From Treponema sp. (GTDB lineage: Bacteria > Spirochaetota > Spirochaetia > Treponematales > Treponemataceae): DNA of 64,000 nt. Below, one piece after another: positions 48,401 through 57,092 of this stretch (the stretch's first letter is position 1; the number at the start of each line of letters is the position of its first letter). The notes beneath the pieces were generated by a model. That model had not been told where the DNA came from. It ran no database searches and saw only the letters and a program-made list of their open reading frames with translations. The DNA is taken from positions 43,402 through 107,401 of the forward strand of contig JAKSLX010000009.1 of NCBI GenBank assembly GCA_024400915.1, read 5' to 3'. Both the position numbers and the translations under genes were made by a program.

Positions 48401-49907
48401 TTACCGCAATCAGACGCTGGACGTGACTTTCAACAGTTTTTACTGGGATCTTTCAAAGATTGCCTATGTAATCAATTCCGACATGTTTACCCTTTATTCG
48501 GGTGTGCTTGTCGGTAACCTGAATATTTCTGGATCTTTGAATGCCCCTGAACTTGGCGGAACCATGGCTCTGGTATCACCGGATTTTAATCTTCCTCAAT
48601 ATATTCCCGATCATTTTACAACGGATGAGATAAAGGTTGTTTTTGCCCAGGAAGAAATTTCCCTTACTGAAACTCTCTTCCATGTTCGCACTGGTTTTGT
48701 TGCTGTCAGTGGCCTCATTTCATTGGACAGGTGGGCATTGGATAATTTCATAGTCAACATCCGAACCCTTGAAAATTTTAAGATTCCTATTGATGCAAAG
48801 GTTGATCACTTTAGAATCAAGGGATTTACATCAATAGATGCTTCCCTCATGCTGGAAGACAAGTCCCTGATCCTCAATGGATCCGTTGAACTTCAGAACT
48901 CTGAGCTTTCCTACAATATGAGTACCCAGGAACAGATTCTTGAACCTATCAATGCCAACATAAATCCAAAAAAGAAGAAGAAAAAGGCAAAGAAGACAGG
49001 GGAAACCGGCTTTAAGCCTTCCATTGATTTCAACATTGACCTTGCACTCATGATCGGACAGAGGGTTCAGATAGACGTCAATCCATTCCTTCGAAGCCTT
49101 ATTGCTCCTTCAACGCCGATTTATGTAACTGCTGATACGGCTACGGGATTATGGAGCATAAAGAGCGACATTGTTCTTCGCGGTGGAGAAATTTCCTACC
49201 TGAACAGAAACTTCTATTTGAAGCAGGGTAGGCTTGTCCTCAATGAAACCCAGGATCACTTTGATCCTAACATTACCGTAAGGGCCGAAACCCGTGAAAG
49301 GGATTCCAGTGGCGACAATGTTACTATTATTTTGTCTGCTATTTCCCAGCATCTTTCCAGCTTTAATGCAGTGCTTTCTTCCGTTCCTGCTCGTTCTGAG
49401 TCGGAAATCATGACTTTGCTAGGTCAGATTGTGTCGGGGGATGCTGATTCCGTTGGAAACCTTGTTATTTCAAGTATGGATTATGGTGTTCAGGTTACAC
49501 TTTTGCGCAAATTTGAGAATGCATTGCGTGATTTATGTAATTTTGATATATTTTCAATCAGAACTACGGCCTTGCAGAATACAATCATGCAGGGACTGGA
49601 GCTTGGAAACCGTCCTGAAAATAATTCTGTCATCGGTAACCTATTTGACAATTCGACTGTTTATATTGGTAAGTATTTCGGAAGCGATGTCTATGCTGAT
49701 GCTCTTCTTCACTGGACCTATGACAGGAAAATTGCCGGTGCCAGTGAAGCTATGGGTGACGGCCTTGTATTCCAGCCTGAAATAGGTCTTGAGTTCAATG
49801 CTCCTTTTGCCAATATCCGTTGGAATTTTGCACCGGACCTTAGTGACATGCAGGAATCCTGGGCTAAGGCAACATCCGTTACATTATCGTGGCGATGGGC
49901 ATTCTGA
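45420..49907 (+). CDS. tamB: TamB/DUF490-type translocation and lipid-transport protein
   Basis: A 1495-residue TamB-like protein. One N-terminal anchor (about 6-25, IKTVLGIAIFLTIIAAAMVV) is followed by repeated beta-strand (AsmA/Vps13-like) units, which in this family form a long hydrophobic groove spanning the periplasm. The C-terminal DUF490 region includes GGEISYLNRNFYLKQGRLVL and ARSESEIMTLLGQIVSG. In spirochaetes TamB pairs with BamA, and bamA is the next gene, its ATG 30 bp after this stop. TATACA at 45408-45413 would start transcription exactly at ATG 45420; no Shine-Dalgarno sequence is visible. Confidence 0.93.
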   Translation: MKSRVIKTVLGIAIFLTIIAAAMVVVRPMYKRVDDTVRSLEAEFLGKFEDKTGLSVSYKSLSPSILSGIVLNGISLRDAETQEEILTIKKTSVYYRLNSLLHGDMEHAFTKLAVNNVTVNFSQEKIQKLFSTPGEKKSGDVKEEKTAAFSISSVEDLVRTIAFSVPFDVQVKNVRFKFSSGMDVYSLALRELLLKKNDNASSVFLRLNGFVDSNISTFGYKSAGFIYRIDGNLMNTISGSSFRLRLDDYRRSQFSVKHQEFLLNYKDHNFIVRTTRNFFPLNLRVLFSLDSFTLESAVRMDRLNPLDMFRAPSYMGIINFFKGSLFTTESNFFLDFNTFKYTWSTNTTINMPKGKRFTKEGQNVYAKCTGNNTDVQISNLSADGGIFKGTYRGEFNLPKLQPKGTLKLDYFRYFNGNELSTAITFSPRAKEGFDFYMPEVRFGKWCAYSNFKCYSSLGKNIVLVVDADDYSHAEYGVPGHVTANGTLQLGDNMYLQASANLNNFFLDTGLKTAAFFTDREGGKAYVGPVISKAEPYITQVECYFATDFSNFMYNAPVVICANTQKDKEIGFVSFDGTGTSFSFSRIDIMYGNNSMLATGSLDIDTKLGQMNFFTDFNLNSFPYSVNGVYAWGEWLTMSGDYGFETMVNYGNATDGFLKFNNLPVSYDKYSASVSVDTNFSFSSNGTWDAFIDKFEISELTDNFRSKPKIVFAGEMNDKGLIASNILYSDNISSLDGTGFILWNASDSGFDNALVNINLASPVSTEKINFNGEARNMAAEGFSFSNFKKDLYFNITSNVSSFPVSRFVNGQGSGNTVSLNLNASGTVENPLYSIDIIDSSILVGGNNLTAKLNATYIDSIFEISKADVSWRYFSIDEVTASIDMSSFLGDAKFHFNMNGVDRQFDAGFDFAISNLSDSFTEGVPEAFSIEADCVSLESNFIESFKPFHISLIRSPGRMDIVTDENIGAYGEILDDGFVAFTVAEDKSLHFSMDGSYRNQTLDVTFNSFYWDLSKIAYVINSDMFTLYSGVLVGNLNISGSLNAPELGGTMALVSPDFNLPQYIPDHFTTDEIKVVFAQEEISLTETLFHVRTGFVAVSGLISLDRWALDNFIVNIRTLENFKIPIDAKVDHFRIKGFTSIDASLMLEDKSLILNGSVELQNSELSYNMSTQEQILEPINANINPKKKKKKAKKTGETGFKPSIDFNIDLALMIGQRVQIDVNPFLRSLIAPSTPIYVTADTATGLWSIKSDIVLRGGEISYLNRNFYLKQGRLVLNETQDHFDPNITVRAETRERDSSGDNVTIILSAISQHLSSFNAVLSSVPARSESEIMTLLGQIVSGDADSVGNLVISSMDYGVQVTLLRKFENALRDLCNFDIFSIRTTALQNTIMQGLELGNRPENNSVIGNLFDNSTVYIGKYFGSDVYADALLHWTYDRKIAGASEAMGDGLVFQPEIGLEFNAPFANIRWNFAPDLSDMQESWAKATSVTLSWRWAF

Positions 49908-49936
49908 TAAGTTCAAAAATTTGGGGATATAAAATT

Positions 49937-52417
49937 ATGTCATTTAATAGCAGGCGTTTTCTTTTTTCTGTTTTTGCCGTTCTTCTTTCTGTATTTGTTT
50001 CAGCCTTTTCTCAAGAAAGCCTTCCTGATGGTTGGTATTACGACAAGCCAATCAAGCTGATTCATTTTCAGAATCTCAAGACCGTAAAGCACGGTGATTT
50101 GGATGGCGTTACAAGCAGTTTCATAAGCAAGCCCTTTAATGATGACCTTGTCAGTGAGCTTTATGACAGGCTTTTTTCATTGGATTATTTTGATGATGTT
50201 GAAATCAAGGCATCAAGAAATTCCGATGAAGGAAAAACCGTTACCCTCATTGTTGTGGTTCAGGAAAAACCTGTTGTTGCAAAACTCAAGTTTAGTGGCA
50301 ACAGCGGACTTCATACTTCAGACCTTAAGTCAAAAATTTCCCTCAAGAAAGATGACATTTATATGGAAAGCAAGCTTTCCAGTGATGAAAGGGCCCTTAG
50401 AAATTATTACATAGAAAAGGGGTATACAAAGGCTACCGTAACTGCTACCTGTGAAATGAAAGAGGACGGTGCCAATGTTACTTTCAAAATCCGTGAAGGA
50501 AAAAAATCTGTCGTAAAGGCCATTAATTTTGTTGGCAATAAAGTTGTTTCGACTAAGACTTTAAAAAGCAAGATCAAGATGAAGGAAGTTGGAATCTTCA
50601 ACAAGGGAGCTTTTCAGGATGCTTCCATTTCTGCAGATTCAAAGGCCATCCTTACTTACTATCAGAACCGCGGATATGCAGATTCCAGAATCCTCAACGT
50701 TACAACCGATTCGGAATACAATGAAAAAAAGAACCGTGAAGAACTTACCATTACCTTTGACATTCAGGAAGGTGCCCAGTATACATACGGCGGAATGTCT
50801 TATGACGGTAACAAGGTTTTTTCTACGGAGGAACTTGACAAGCTGGTTACCCTTAAGACTGGTGCCATCTACAATGAAACAAAGTTCCAGGAAACCAAGT
50901 CAAACATTCAGAATAAATACTACGAGAATGGCTATACTTCCAATCAGTTCTATCCTGAACAGAAAAAGGATGCTGATGTAAGGGTTGTTTCTTATGTTCT
51001 CCATATTGATGAAAAGCCAAGAAGCCACATTGAGAATATCATCATCAAAGGAAACGAAAAGACTAAGGACTATGTAATCCGTCGTGAGATTCCTATTGAT
51101 GAAGGTGATATTTTCTCAAATGCGAAAATTTCAAACGGCATGAGAAACCTTTACAACCTTCAGTTCTTTTCTGCCGTTGCTCCTGAAGTTGTTCAGGGAT
51201 CGGAAGAAAATCTCGTAGACCTGGTGTTTACGGTGGAAGAGCAGAGTACAACTTCCCTTGACGTGGGATTTACTTTCTCTGGTGTTTCGGATCCTAACGA
51301 TTTCCCTGTATCTCTCTATGCAAAACTTCAGGACTCAAATCTTTGGGGAGAAGCCCGTTCAGCTTCCATCAGTACGACTCTTTCTACCAGCGAACAGTCC
51401 GTATCCCTTGGTTATGGGCAGAACTGGATTTTTGGTCAGCCTGTTGCCGGAAATGTTTCTCTCGGCTATTCCCACTCTACAAATTATGCGCTCAGGGATA
51501 AATTCATGCCTAGTGGCGACATCAACAATGACTACTACTACATGAAGTACAAGCAGAATGAATTTGATTTGAGTTCATCCCTTGCAAAACGATGGACACC
51601 AAATTTTGCCATCCTTACTCTTGCAGGTGGTATGACAAACAGCATTCTTTACAATGATTACAATGACTCCATGTATGTTCCATACGATTCTTCCATCAGT
51701 TACTACAACAACAACTGGGAACCAAAGAATTCCATCTGGACATCTTTCTCTATGGACGGAAGAAATATTGCTTACGATCCTTCTACAGGTTGGTTTGCCA
51801 GCCAGAGACTTTCCTGGTATGGTCTTTTCAAGAAGGGTGCCTTTGCCTTTGCTCCTGACTGGGGTGAAACAGAATTTTATCTGAGAACCGATACAAAGCT
51901 TGAAAAATATTTTACTATCTTTGACCACTACTTTGTAGACAAGTTTACTGTTAAGCTTGTTCTTATGGGATATTCTGCACTTTCTCTTCAGTTCCCTGTT
52001 CCTGGAACCAACATCAAGAGGTCTAATCAGCTTTACATAGACGGTATGTTCATTGGTCGCGGATGGACAATCTACAACAAGAATGTTGGTCGTGGTCATG
52101 CAATGTGGAACAATACTGTGGAATTGCGCTATCCGGTTCTTCAGGGAGTCCTTTCATTTGATTTCTGGGCTGATGCCGTTGCAATCACAAAGGAACAGTC
52201 GGATTTGTTCTCTTCACTTACAAAGGAAGACTGGTACTACAGTTTTGGTCCAAGTATCAGATTCTGCATCCAGCAGTTCCCTCTCAGACTTCTCTTTGCA
52301 AATACCTGTAAATATAGGAACGGAGAATTCGTCTTTACAGATCAGAACGGCGATGGTGACTATAACTGGAAAAGCAACTGGCACTTCGTTCTTTCGTTCA
52401 ACATGTCAAACAGATAG
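49937..52417 (+). CDS. bamA: Outer-membrane protein assembly factor BamA
   Basis: An 826-residue BamA that folds and inserts outer-membrane proteins. Signal peptide about 1-28 (FLFSVFAVLLSVFVSAFSQE); five POTRA domains about 40-440 (for example VVAKLKFSGNSGLHTSDLKS and HIENIIIKGNEKTKDYVIRR); a 16-strand barrel to the end. IDGMFIGRGW is in the place of the lid-lock VRGF/Y motif. The C-terminus WHFVLSFNMSNR is a terminal-strand signal. ATG 49937 directly precedes the signal peptide, with GGGGA 10 nt upstream. Order tamB-bamA-skp-mutS agrees with other treponemes. Confidence 0.95.
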   Translation: MSFNSRRFLFSVFAVLLSVFVSAFSQESLPDGWYYDKPIKLIHFQNLKTVKHGDLDGVTSSFISKPFNDDLVSELYDRLFSLDYFDDVEIKASRNSDEGKTVTLIVVVQEKPVVAKLKFSGNSGLHTSDLKSKISLKKDDIYMESKLSSDERALRNYYIEKGYTKATVTATCEMKEDGANVTFKIREGKKSVVKAINFVGNKVVSTKTLKSKIKMKEVGIFNKGAFQDASISADSKAILTYYQNRGYADSRILNVTTDSEYNEKKNREELTITFDIQEGAQYTYGGMSYDGNKVFSTEELDKLVTLKTGAIYNETKFQETKSNIQNKYYENGYTSNQFYPEQKKDADVRVVSYVLHIDEKPRSHIENIIIKGNEKTKDYVIRREIPIDEGDIFSNAKISNGMRNLYNLQFFSAVAPEVVQGSEENLVDLVFTVEEQSTTSLDVGFTFSGVSDPNDFPVSLYAKLQDSNLWGEARSASISTTLSTSEQSVSLGYGQNWIFGQPVAGNVSLGYSHSTNYALRDKFMPSGDINNDYYYMKYKQNEFDLSSSLAKRWTPNFAILTLAGGMTNSILYNDYNDSMYVPYDSSISYYNNNWEPKNSIWTSFSMDGRNIAYDPSTGWFASQRLSWYGLFKKGAFAFAPDWGETEFYLRTDTKLEKYFTIFDHYFVDKFTVKLVLMGYSALSLQFPVPGTNIKRSNQLYIDGMFIGRGWTIYNKNVGRGHAMWNNTVELRYPVLQGVLSFDFWADAVAITKEQSDLFSSLTKEDWYYSFGPSIRFCIQQFPLRLLFANTCKYRNGEFVFTDQNGDGDYNWKSNWHFVLSFNMSNR

Positions 52418-52438
52418 TACTTTATCAGGAGTTTTTAT

Positions 52439-52954
52439 ATGAAGAAGATTTTTTCGGTTTTAATTCTTTCCCTTGCTTTTACAGCTGCTTCTTTTGCTCA
52501 GCAGATTACAAAATTTGCTGTAGTTGATACGAACAAAGTTTACCAGGCCTATTTTAGAAACTCTGCTCCTGTAAGAAACTACGAGACAAAGAAAGAAGAT
52601 TTTCAGAAGGAATTGGACAAGCATGTTGCAGAACTCCAGCGCCTTAACGACCAGAAGATTGAATATCAGCGCAAGGGCAACGATTCTGATGCAATGAAGA
52701 TTGAAGCTCAGATTACAAAAAAGACAGACTTCATCAATGAATATACAAGCGCAAAGAATACGGAACTTGAATCCCTTAAGAAATCCCTTAAGGAAAACAA
52801 TGCATTCTACAAGCAGCTCTATGATACTCTTGCTCGCGTTGCAGAAAGCGGCGGCTACAGTGCAATCCTTAATCTTCAGGAAGCAAATTCCATCCTCTGG
52901 TACAGTCCTTCAGTTGATATCACTGACCAGGTAATTTCCCAGCTTGGACTGTAA
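52439..52954 (+). CDS. skp: Periplasmic chaperone Skp/OmpH
   Basis: A 171-residue OmpH/Skp-family chaperone delivering unfolded outer-membrane proteins to BamA. Signal peptide about 1-20 (VLILSLAFTAASFAQ); KFAVVDTNKVYQAYFRNSAP starts the mature body domain; two long charged helices (about 50-125) form the tentacle; GGYSAILNLQEANSILWYSP closes the body as in the family. AGGAG precedes the ATG. It follows bamA by 21 bp. Confidence 0.93.
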   Translation: MKKIFSVLILSLAFTAASFAQQITKFAVVDTNKVYQAYFRNSAPVRNYETKKEDFQKELDKHVAELQRLNDQKIEYQRKGNDSDAMKIEAQITKKTDFINEYTSAKNTELESLKKSLKENNAFYKQLYDTLARVAESGGYSAILNLQEANSILWYSPSVDITDQVISQLGL

Positions 52955-52959
52955 TTTAA

Positions 52960-55557
52960 ATGGCAGAAGAAACACCGATTATTGCTCAGTATCGCGGCAT
53001 CAAGGCTCAGTATCCTGAAGATGTTCTTTTCTTTAGGCTTGGTGACTTTTATGAAATGTTTAATGAGGATGCTGTAGAAGTTTCCCGCCTTTTAAACCTT
53101 ACGTTGACACACCGTGCAGATAATCCAATGTGCGGCATTCCTTACCACGCATCAAAAATCTATATCGCCCGTCTTCTTCGCATGGGAAAAAGAATTGCCA
53201 TTGCAGAACAGATAGGGGATCCAACAAAAAAAGGACTTACAGAACGCAAGGTTGTTGAAGTAATTACGCCGGGAACCGCAACAGAAAGCGAATATCTCGA
53301 CGGAAACGCAAACAATTTTCTTGCCTGTATCTGCATTGAAAAAGGTCAGGCTGGCCTTGCTTTTGTTGATGTTACTACAGGTCAGTTTCGTGCCACAAGT
53401 TTTTCTGAAAGGTCTTTACGTGAAAATCTAGCAAAGGAATTGGGCAGGTGTTCTCCTCGTGAAATAATTCTTCCGGAAATGCTTAGAAATAATGGTGATG
53501 TTAATGCAGTTCTTGGAAGCCTTTCTATTTCATCGGTTTCCTACTATCCAGACTGGCATTTTAATTCAAAGCAATGTTACGATCGCCTTGTAAAGCAGTT
53601 CAAAACTGTAAACTTAAGTTCCTTCTCTTTGTCAGAAACAAGTCCTGAAGTAGCCCCTGCCGGTTTCCTTCTGGATTATATCCTCAAGACAACTAATTCC
53701 GAATCGGATCACATAAAAGGAATTTCCATCTATAAAGATTCCCAGTTTGTAATGATGGATGATTCTTCAAGGCGTAATCTTGAAATCATCTCTAACCTGC
53801 GTGACGGTTCTGTTCAATATACTCTTCTTGAATGCGTAAACAATGCAAAGACTTCCATGGGTGGACGCCTTATCCGCGATTGGCTTTCTTTCCCTTTGAC
53901 AAATGAGGAACAGATTGTAAACCGCCAGAATCATGTTCAGGTTTTTGCAGACAATGTTTCTTTCTTAAGGAAAGTTCGTGAACAGCTGGACGGTATTCTT
54001 GATATTGAGCGCCTTGCCGGAAGAATTGCTATGGATCGTGCCCATGCAAAAGATCTTCAGGCTTTAAAAAATTCCCTGAACCTTTGGCTTAAGGCCCGTA
54101 CTTCGCTGGAAGAAAAGGGCTTTACTTTTTCTGATGATTCCGATGCCAGGAAAATTTCAGAGCTCATTGAAAATGCCATTGATGATGATCCTGCTACTGT
54201 TTTTACGGAAGGAAGAATCATAAAGACCGGATGGTCAGAAGAGCTTGATGAGTGGAAGAAAATCCAGCGCAACTTTAATTCTGTTCTTGAAGAGTATGCC
54301 GAGGAAGAAAGACAGCAGACAGGCATTCAGAACTTAAAGATAAAGAATACCGGAAACCTGGGGTATTTCATTGAAGTATCAAAAGGTAAACTGGATAAAG
54401 TTCCTCCTCACTTCATAATGAAGAGGACTCTTGTAAATGCCGACCGCTATACAACGGAAAGACTTCAGCAGCTGGAAGAAAAACTCAATGAGTCCGGTTC
54501 TAAAATCATAGAACTTGAGCATGACCTTTTCATTGAAGTGAGAAACGAATTGAAGAAATATGTTCTTTACCTTCAGCAGGTTGCTCAGGAAATCGCATAC
54601 GCAGATGTTACGAGTTCTTTTGCCGATGCATCTGTTTCTCATGGATGGGTCCGTCCGGAAATTTCGGGCAGCAGCAAAGAATTTTTTGTTGTGGAAGGAA
54701 GACATCCTGTTGTTGAACAGCATCTTCCGAAAGGGGAATTCGTTCCAAATGATTTGTGCCTTTATTCGGGCGAGGGCGAGAGCATCAAGAGCTTTGCCTT
54801 GATTACTGGACCTAATATGGCTGGTAAAAGTACTTTCCTTAGACAGAATGCCCTCATTGCCTTGCTTGCCCAGACCGGATGTTTTGTTCCTGCAAAGAGT
54901 GCTAGGCTTGGCATTGTGGACAGGATCTTCTGCCGTGTTGGAGCCAGCGACAATCTTGCAAAAGGTGAATCTACTTTCCTTGTTGAAATGACGGAAACTG
55001 CAAGGATTTTGAGAAGTGCTACCGACAGGTCCCTTGTCATCATGGATGAAGTAGGGCGAGGAACAAGTACGGAAGACGGACTTTCCATTGCCTGGGCTGT
55101 AAGCGAACATCTTCTGAATTCTCTGAAGTGCAAAACTCTGTTTGCCACACACTACCATGAGCTTACAAGACTTGAACATGATTCCATAAAGCAGCTTTGC
55201 ATGGATGTAAGCGAAAATGGTACCGATATTATTTTTCTCCGTAAGGTAATCGAGGGAGCCAGTGAAAACAGTTACGGTATTCATGTTGCACGTCTTGCAG
55301 GAATTCCTGAACAGGTAATTGGCAGGGCACAGGAAATCCTTGAAAAAAATCAGTCGGATGCTGGTGATGTGGCAAACGTCATTGAAACGGTAAAGACTGC
55401 AGTTCCTGAAAAACGTGGTCTTACTTTTGCTGGTGGACTTTTCAGCGAGGAAGAAATGGTTATCAATGAGATTCTTTCAGCTGATGTTGACAATATGACT
55501 CCTATGGCAGCACTTCAGGCTCTTTCCCGATGGAAAAAATCCCTTGATGGCCGTTAA
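52960..55557 (+). CDS. mutS: DNA mismatch repair protein MutS
   Basis: An 865-residue MutS. The mismatch-reading Phe-x-Glu motif is present as DFYEMFNEDA near residue 27, MCGIPYHA and GLTERKVVEVITPGT follow, the ABC ATPase has GPNMAGKSTFLRQ, VGASDNLAKGESTF and MDEVGRGTSTEDGLSIAW, and the helix-turn-helix dimer region follows. All catalytic residues are intact, so repair should be functional. It lies 5 bp after skp, in the same transcript as the outer-membrane assembly genes. Confidence 0.97.
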   Translation: MAEETPIIAQYRGIKAQYPEDVLFFRLGDFYEMFNEDAVEVSRLLNLTLTHRADNPMCGIPYHASKIYIARLLRMGKRIAIAEQIGDPTKKGLTERKVVEVITPGTATESEYLDGNANNFLACICIEKGQAGLAFVDVTTGQFRATSFSERSLRENLAKELGRCSPREIILPEMLRNNGDVNAVLGSLSISSVSYYPDWHFNSKQCYDRLVKQFKTVNLSSFSLSETSPEVAPAGFLLDYILKTTNSESDHIKGISIYKDSQFVMMDDSSRRNLEIISNLRDGSVQYTLLECVNNAKTSMGGRLIRDWLSFPLTNEEQIVNRQNHVQVFADNVSFLRKVREQLDGILDIERLAGRIAMDRAHAKDLQALKNSLNLWLKARTSLEEKGFTFSDDSDARKISELIENAIDDDPATVFTEGRIIKTGWSEELDEWKKIQRNFNSVLEEYAEEERQQTGIQNLKIKNTGNLGYFIEVSKGKLDKVPPHFIMKRTLVNADRYTTERLQQLEEKLNESGSKIIELEHDLFIEVRNELKKYVLYLQQVAQEIAYADVTSSFADASVSHGWVRPEISGSSKEFFVVEGRHPVVEQHLPKGEFVPNDLCLYSGEGESIKSFALITGPNMAGKSTFLRQNALIALLAQTGCFVPAKSARLGIVDRIFCRVGASDNLAKGESTFLVEMTETARILRSATDRSLVIMDEVGRGTSTEDGLSIAWAVSEHLLNSLKCKTLFATHYHELTRLEHDSIKQLCMDVSENGTDIIFLRKVIEGASENSYGIHVARLAGIPEQVIGRAQEILEKNQSDAGDVANVIETVKTAVPEKRGLTFAGGLFSEEEMVINEILSADVDNMTPMAALQALSRWKKSLDGR

Positions 55558-55637
55558 TCTTTGAAAAAATGCATATTTAACAAAAAATTATTTTTATTTC
55601 TTCCGCTTTTTATTTTTTTACGAAAATAATTTATTTG

Positions 55638-56402
55638 ATGCTGGTTAAAGGAATCTATTTCAGACTAAAGAATGTCCTCCGGACAGGCTTTAATTGGGCT
55701 TATGGAGGCGGAACTTGCCTTGTTTGTGGCAGCGAAACTTTTTTAGGCGAGGTCTGCAAAAAATGTAAGGATAATCTTCTGTTAAATTACTGTGATTGCC
55801 ACGAAAAGGAAATCAGATGTTCCGTTTGCGGCAAAGTTCTCCTGAGTGAAGAAGGAACCTGCATGGCCTGCAGGAATGAGCGCATCATAAAGTCCTGTGA
55901 CAGTGTTTTTCCCATTCTTCCATACAGATTGTGGGGCAAGACCCTCATGTTCCATTGGAAAATGCTTGAAAAAAGGGGAATTTCTTTTCTTGTTGCGGAA
56001 ATGTGCAGCAAGGTTCTGGCCTCAAGGTTCGGGTGCGGCTCGAAAAATCTGGTTCCTGTTCCTCCAAGACCAGGCAAAATCAGAAAAAAAGGTTGGGATC
56101 AGATAGAGGAGGTTTGTTCCATTCTTGAAGGGGTCTACGGACACAAGGTTCTGAAGCTTTTAAAGAGGAATGCCTCAATTCAGCAAAAGAAACTTGACAG
56201 AAAACATAGGCTTGATGGTTCTGCAGAAAGGTATGGACTTTCTGGGAAAGGAATCAACATAAAGCGTGAAAATCTGCCAAAACGTGTTATACTTATTGAT
56301 GATGTAATGACTACCGGTATTACTGTAGAAAGCTGTGCAAAGGTGCTTAAATCTCTTGGAATTGAGAAAGTGGATGTTTTGACGGTCTTTATAGTGGACT
56401 AG
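55638..56402 (+). CDS. comF: ComF-family phosphoribosyltransferase-like protein
   Basis: A 254-residue ComF/GntX protein. Two N-terminal Cys pairs form a zinc ribbon (CLVCGSETFLGEVCKKC; CSVCGKVLLSEEGTCMAC). The C-terminal PRTase fold has LVPVPPRPGKIRKKGWDQI, ASIQQKKLDRKHRL and the PRPP loop VILIDDVMTTGIT. ComF is needed for transformation in several bacteria and the window also has dprA, but ComF homologues are common in non-competent species too. TTG 55635 directly before the ATG is an alternative start. Confidence 0.87.
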   Translation: MLVKGIYFRLKNVLRTGFNWAYGGGTCLVCGSETFLGEVCKKCKDNLLLNYCDCHEKEIRCSVCGKVLLSEEGTCMACRNERIIKSCDSVFPILPYRLWGKTLMFHWKMLEKRGISFLVAEMCSKVLASRFGCGSKNLVPVPPRPGKIRKKGWDQIEEVCSILEGVYGHKVLKLLKRNASIQQKKLDRKHRLDGSAERYGLSGKGINIKRENLPKRVILIDDVMTTGITVESCAKVLKSLGIEKVDVLTVFIVD

Positions 56403-56474
56403 ACGCTTTTTATGGATTAGAATTGTATTGTTAGTTATGCATTGACGATACTGCGGATATTTAAGGAGTTTGAA

Positions 56475-56963
56475 ATGGCAGAAGAAGATACATTCTTTCA
56501 GCTTGTAACATTCCAGCTTGGTGATGAATTGTACGGCGTAGATATTATGGATGTTAAGGAAATCGTTAAGACACAGAATGTTCGCCCGATTCCTAATGCA
56601 CCGTTCTATGTAGAAGGTATCATAAATCTTCGCGGTGAAGTTATTCCTATCATCAATCTTCACAAGCGTTTCTATCTCAAGAAAATGACACTTGATGATG
56701 ATTCCCTTACGGAAGACGAAGGTGGATTCATCATTCTTGATATTGAAGGCAATAAAATCGGCATTATTATTGACAGAATTGCCCGTGTAATTCCCGTTGA
56801 CCGTGGGGAGATTAAGCCTCCTCCACAGATGCTCAGCGGTATCGGAACAGAATACATCCAGGGTGTTGTTCGCCAGGACAACAGCTACCTGATTATTCTT
56901 GATACACGCAAGCTCTTCAGTGCAAGGGAACTTCAGAAGATTCTGGATCCTGATGCAGAATAA
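56475..56963 (+). CDS. cheW: Chemotaxis scaffold protein CheW (stand-alone)
   Basis: A 162-residue CheW linking receptors to CheA. VTFQLGDELYGVDIMDVKEI, EGIINLRGEVIPIINLHKRF and QGVVRQDNSYLIILDTRKLF are all family segments. A short acidic loop (TLDDDSLTEDEGG) enlarges the region after the RF motif. ATG 56475 has AAGGAG 7 nt upstream; an earlier in-frame start at 56442 lacks one. This ordinary CheW complements the fused CheW at 6956-8377, so arrays may contain two scaffold types. A terminator follows. Confidence 0.95.
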   Translation: MAEEDTFFQLVTFQLGDELYGVDIMDVKEIVKTQNVRPIPNAPFYVEGIINLRGEVIPIINLHKRFYLKKMTLDDDSLTEDEGGFIILDIEGNKIGIIIDRIARVIPVDRGEIKPPPQMLSGIGTEYIQGVVRQDNSYLIILDTRKLFSARELQKILDPDAE

Positions 56964-56984
56964 TAATTGACTCATTTGCTATGC

Positions 56985-57015
56985 TCCCGGTGTGACAAAC
57001 CGGGAAGTTTTCTTT
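56985..57015 (+). terminator. Rho-independent terminator after cheW
   Basis: Seven-bp stem TCCCGGT / ACCGGGA (56985-56991, 56999-57005), 7-nt loop, then AGTTTTCTTT. Confidence 0.75.
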
Positions 57016-57025
57016 ATAATATAAT
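56992..57025 (+). promoter_or_regulatory. Promoter of the DegT-like gene, nested in the cheW terminator
   Basis: GTGACA (56992-56997) in the terminator loop, 17-bp spacer, TATAAT (57015-57020), with a second overlapping TATAAT at 57020-57025. Start expected near 57027. Confidence 0.6.
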
Positions 57026-57092
57026 CAAGAATATATTAAATCGGCCTCTGCCTGAAAATATTCCCTAAGATTTCACATAGGAAAATTAAAAA

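Noticed and set aside
54379..55284. A 301-codon minus-strand reading frame opposite mutS
   Set aside because: Antisense shadow of the conserved MutS ATPase domain, without ribosome site or recognisable motifs.
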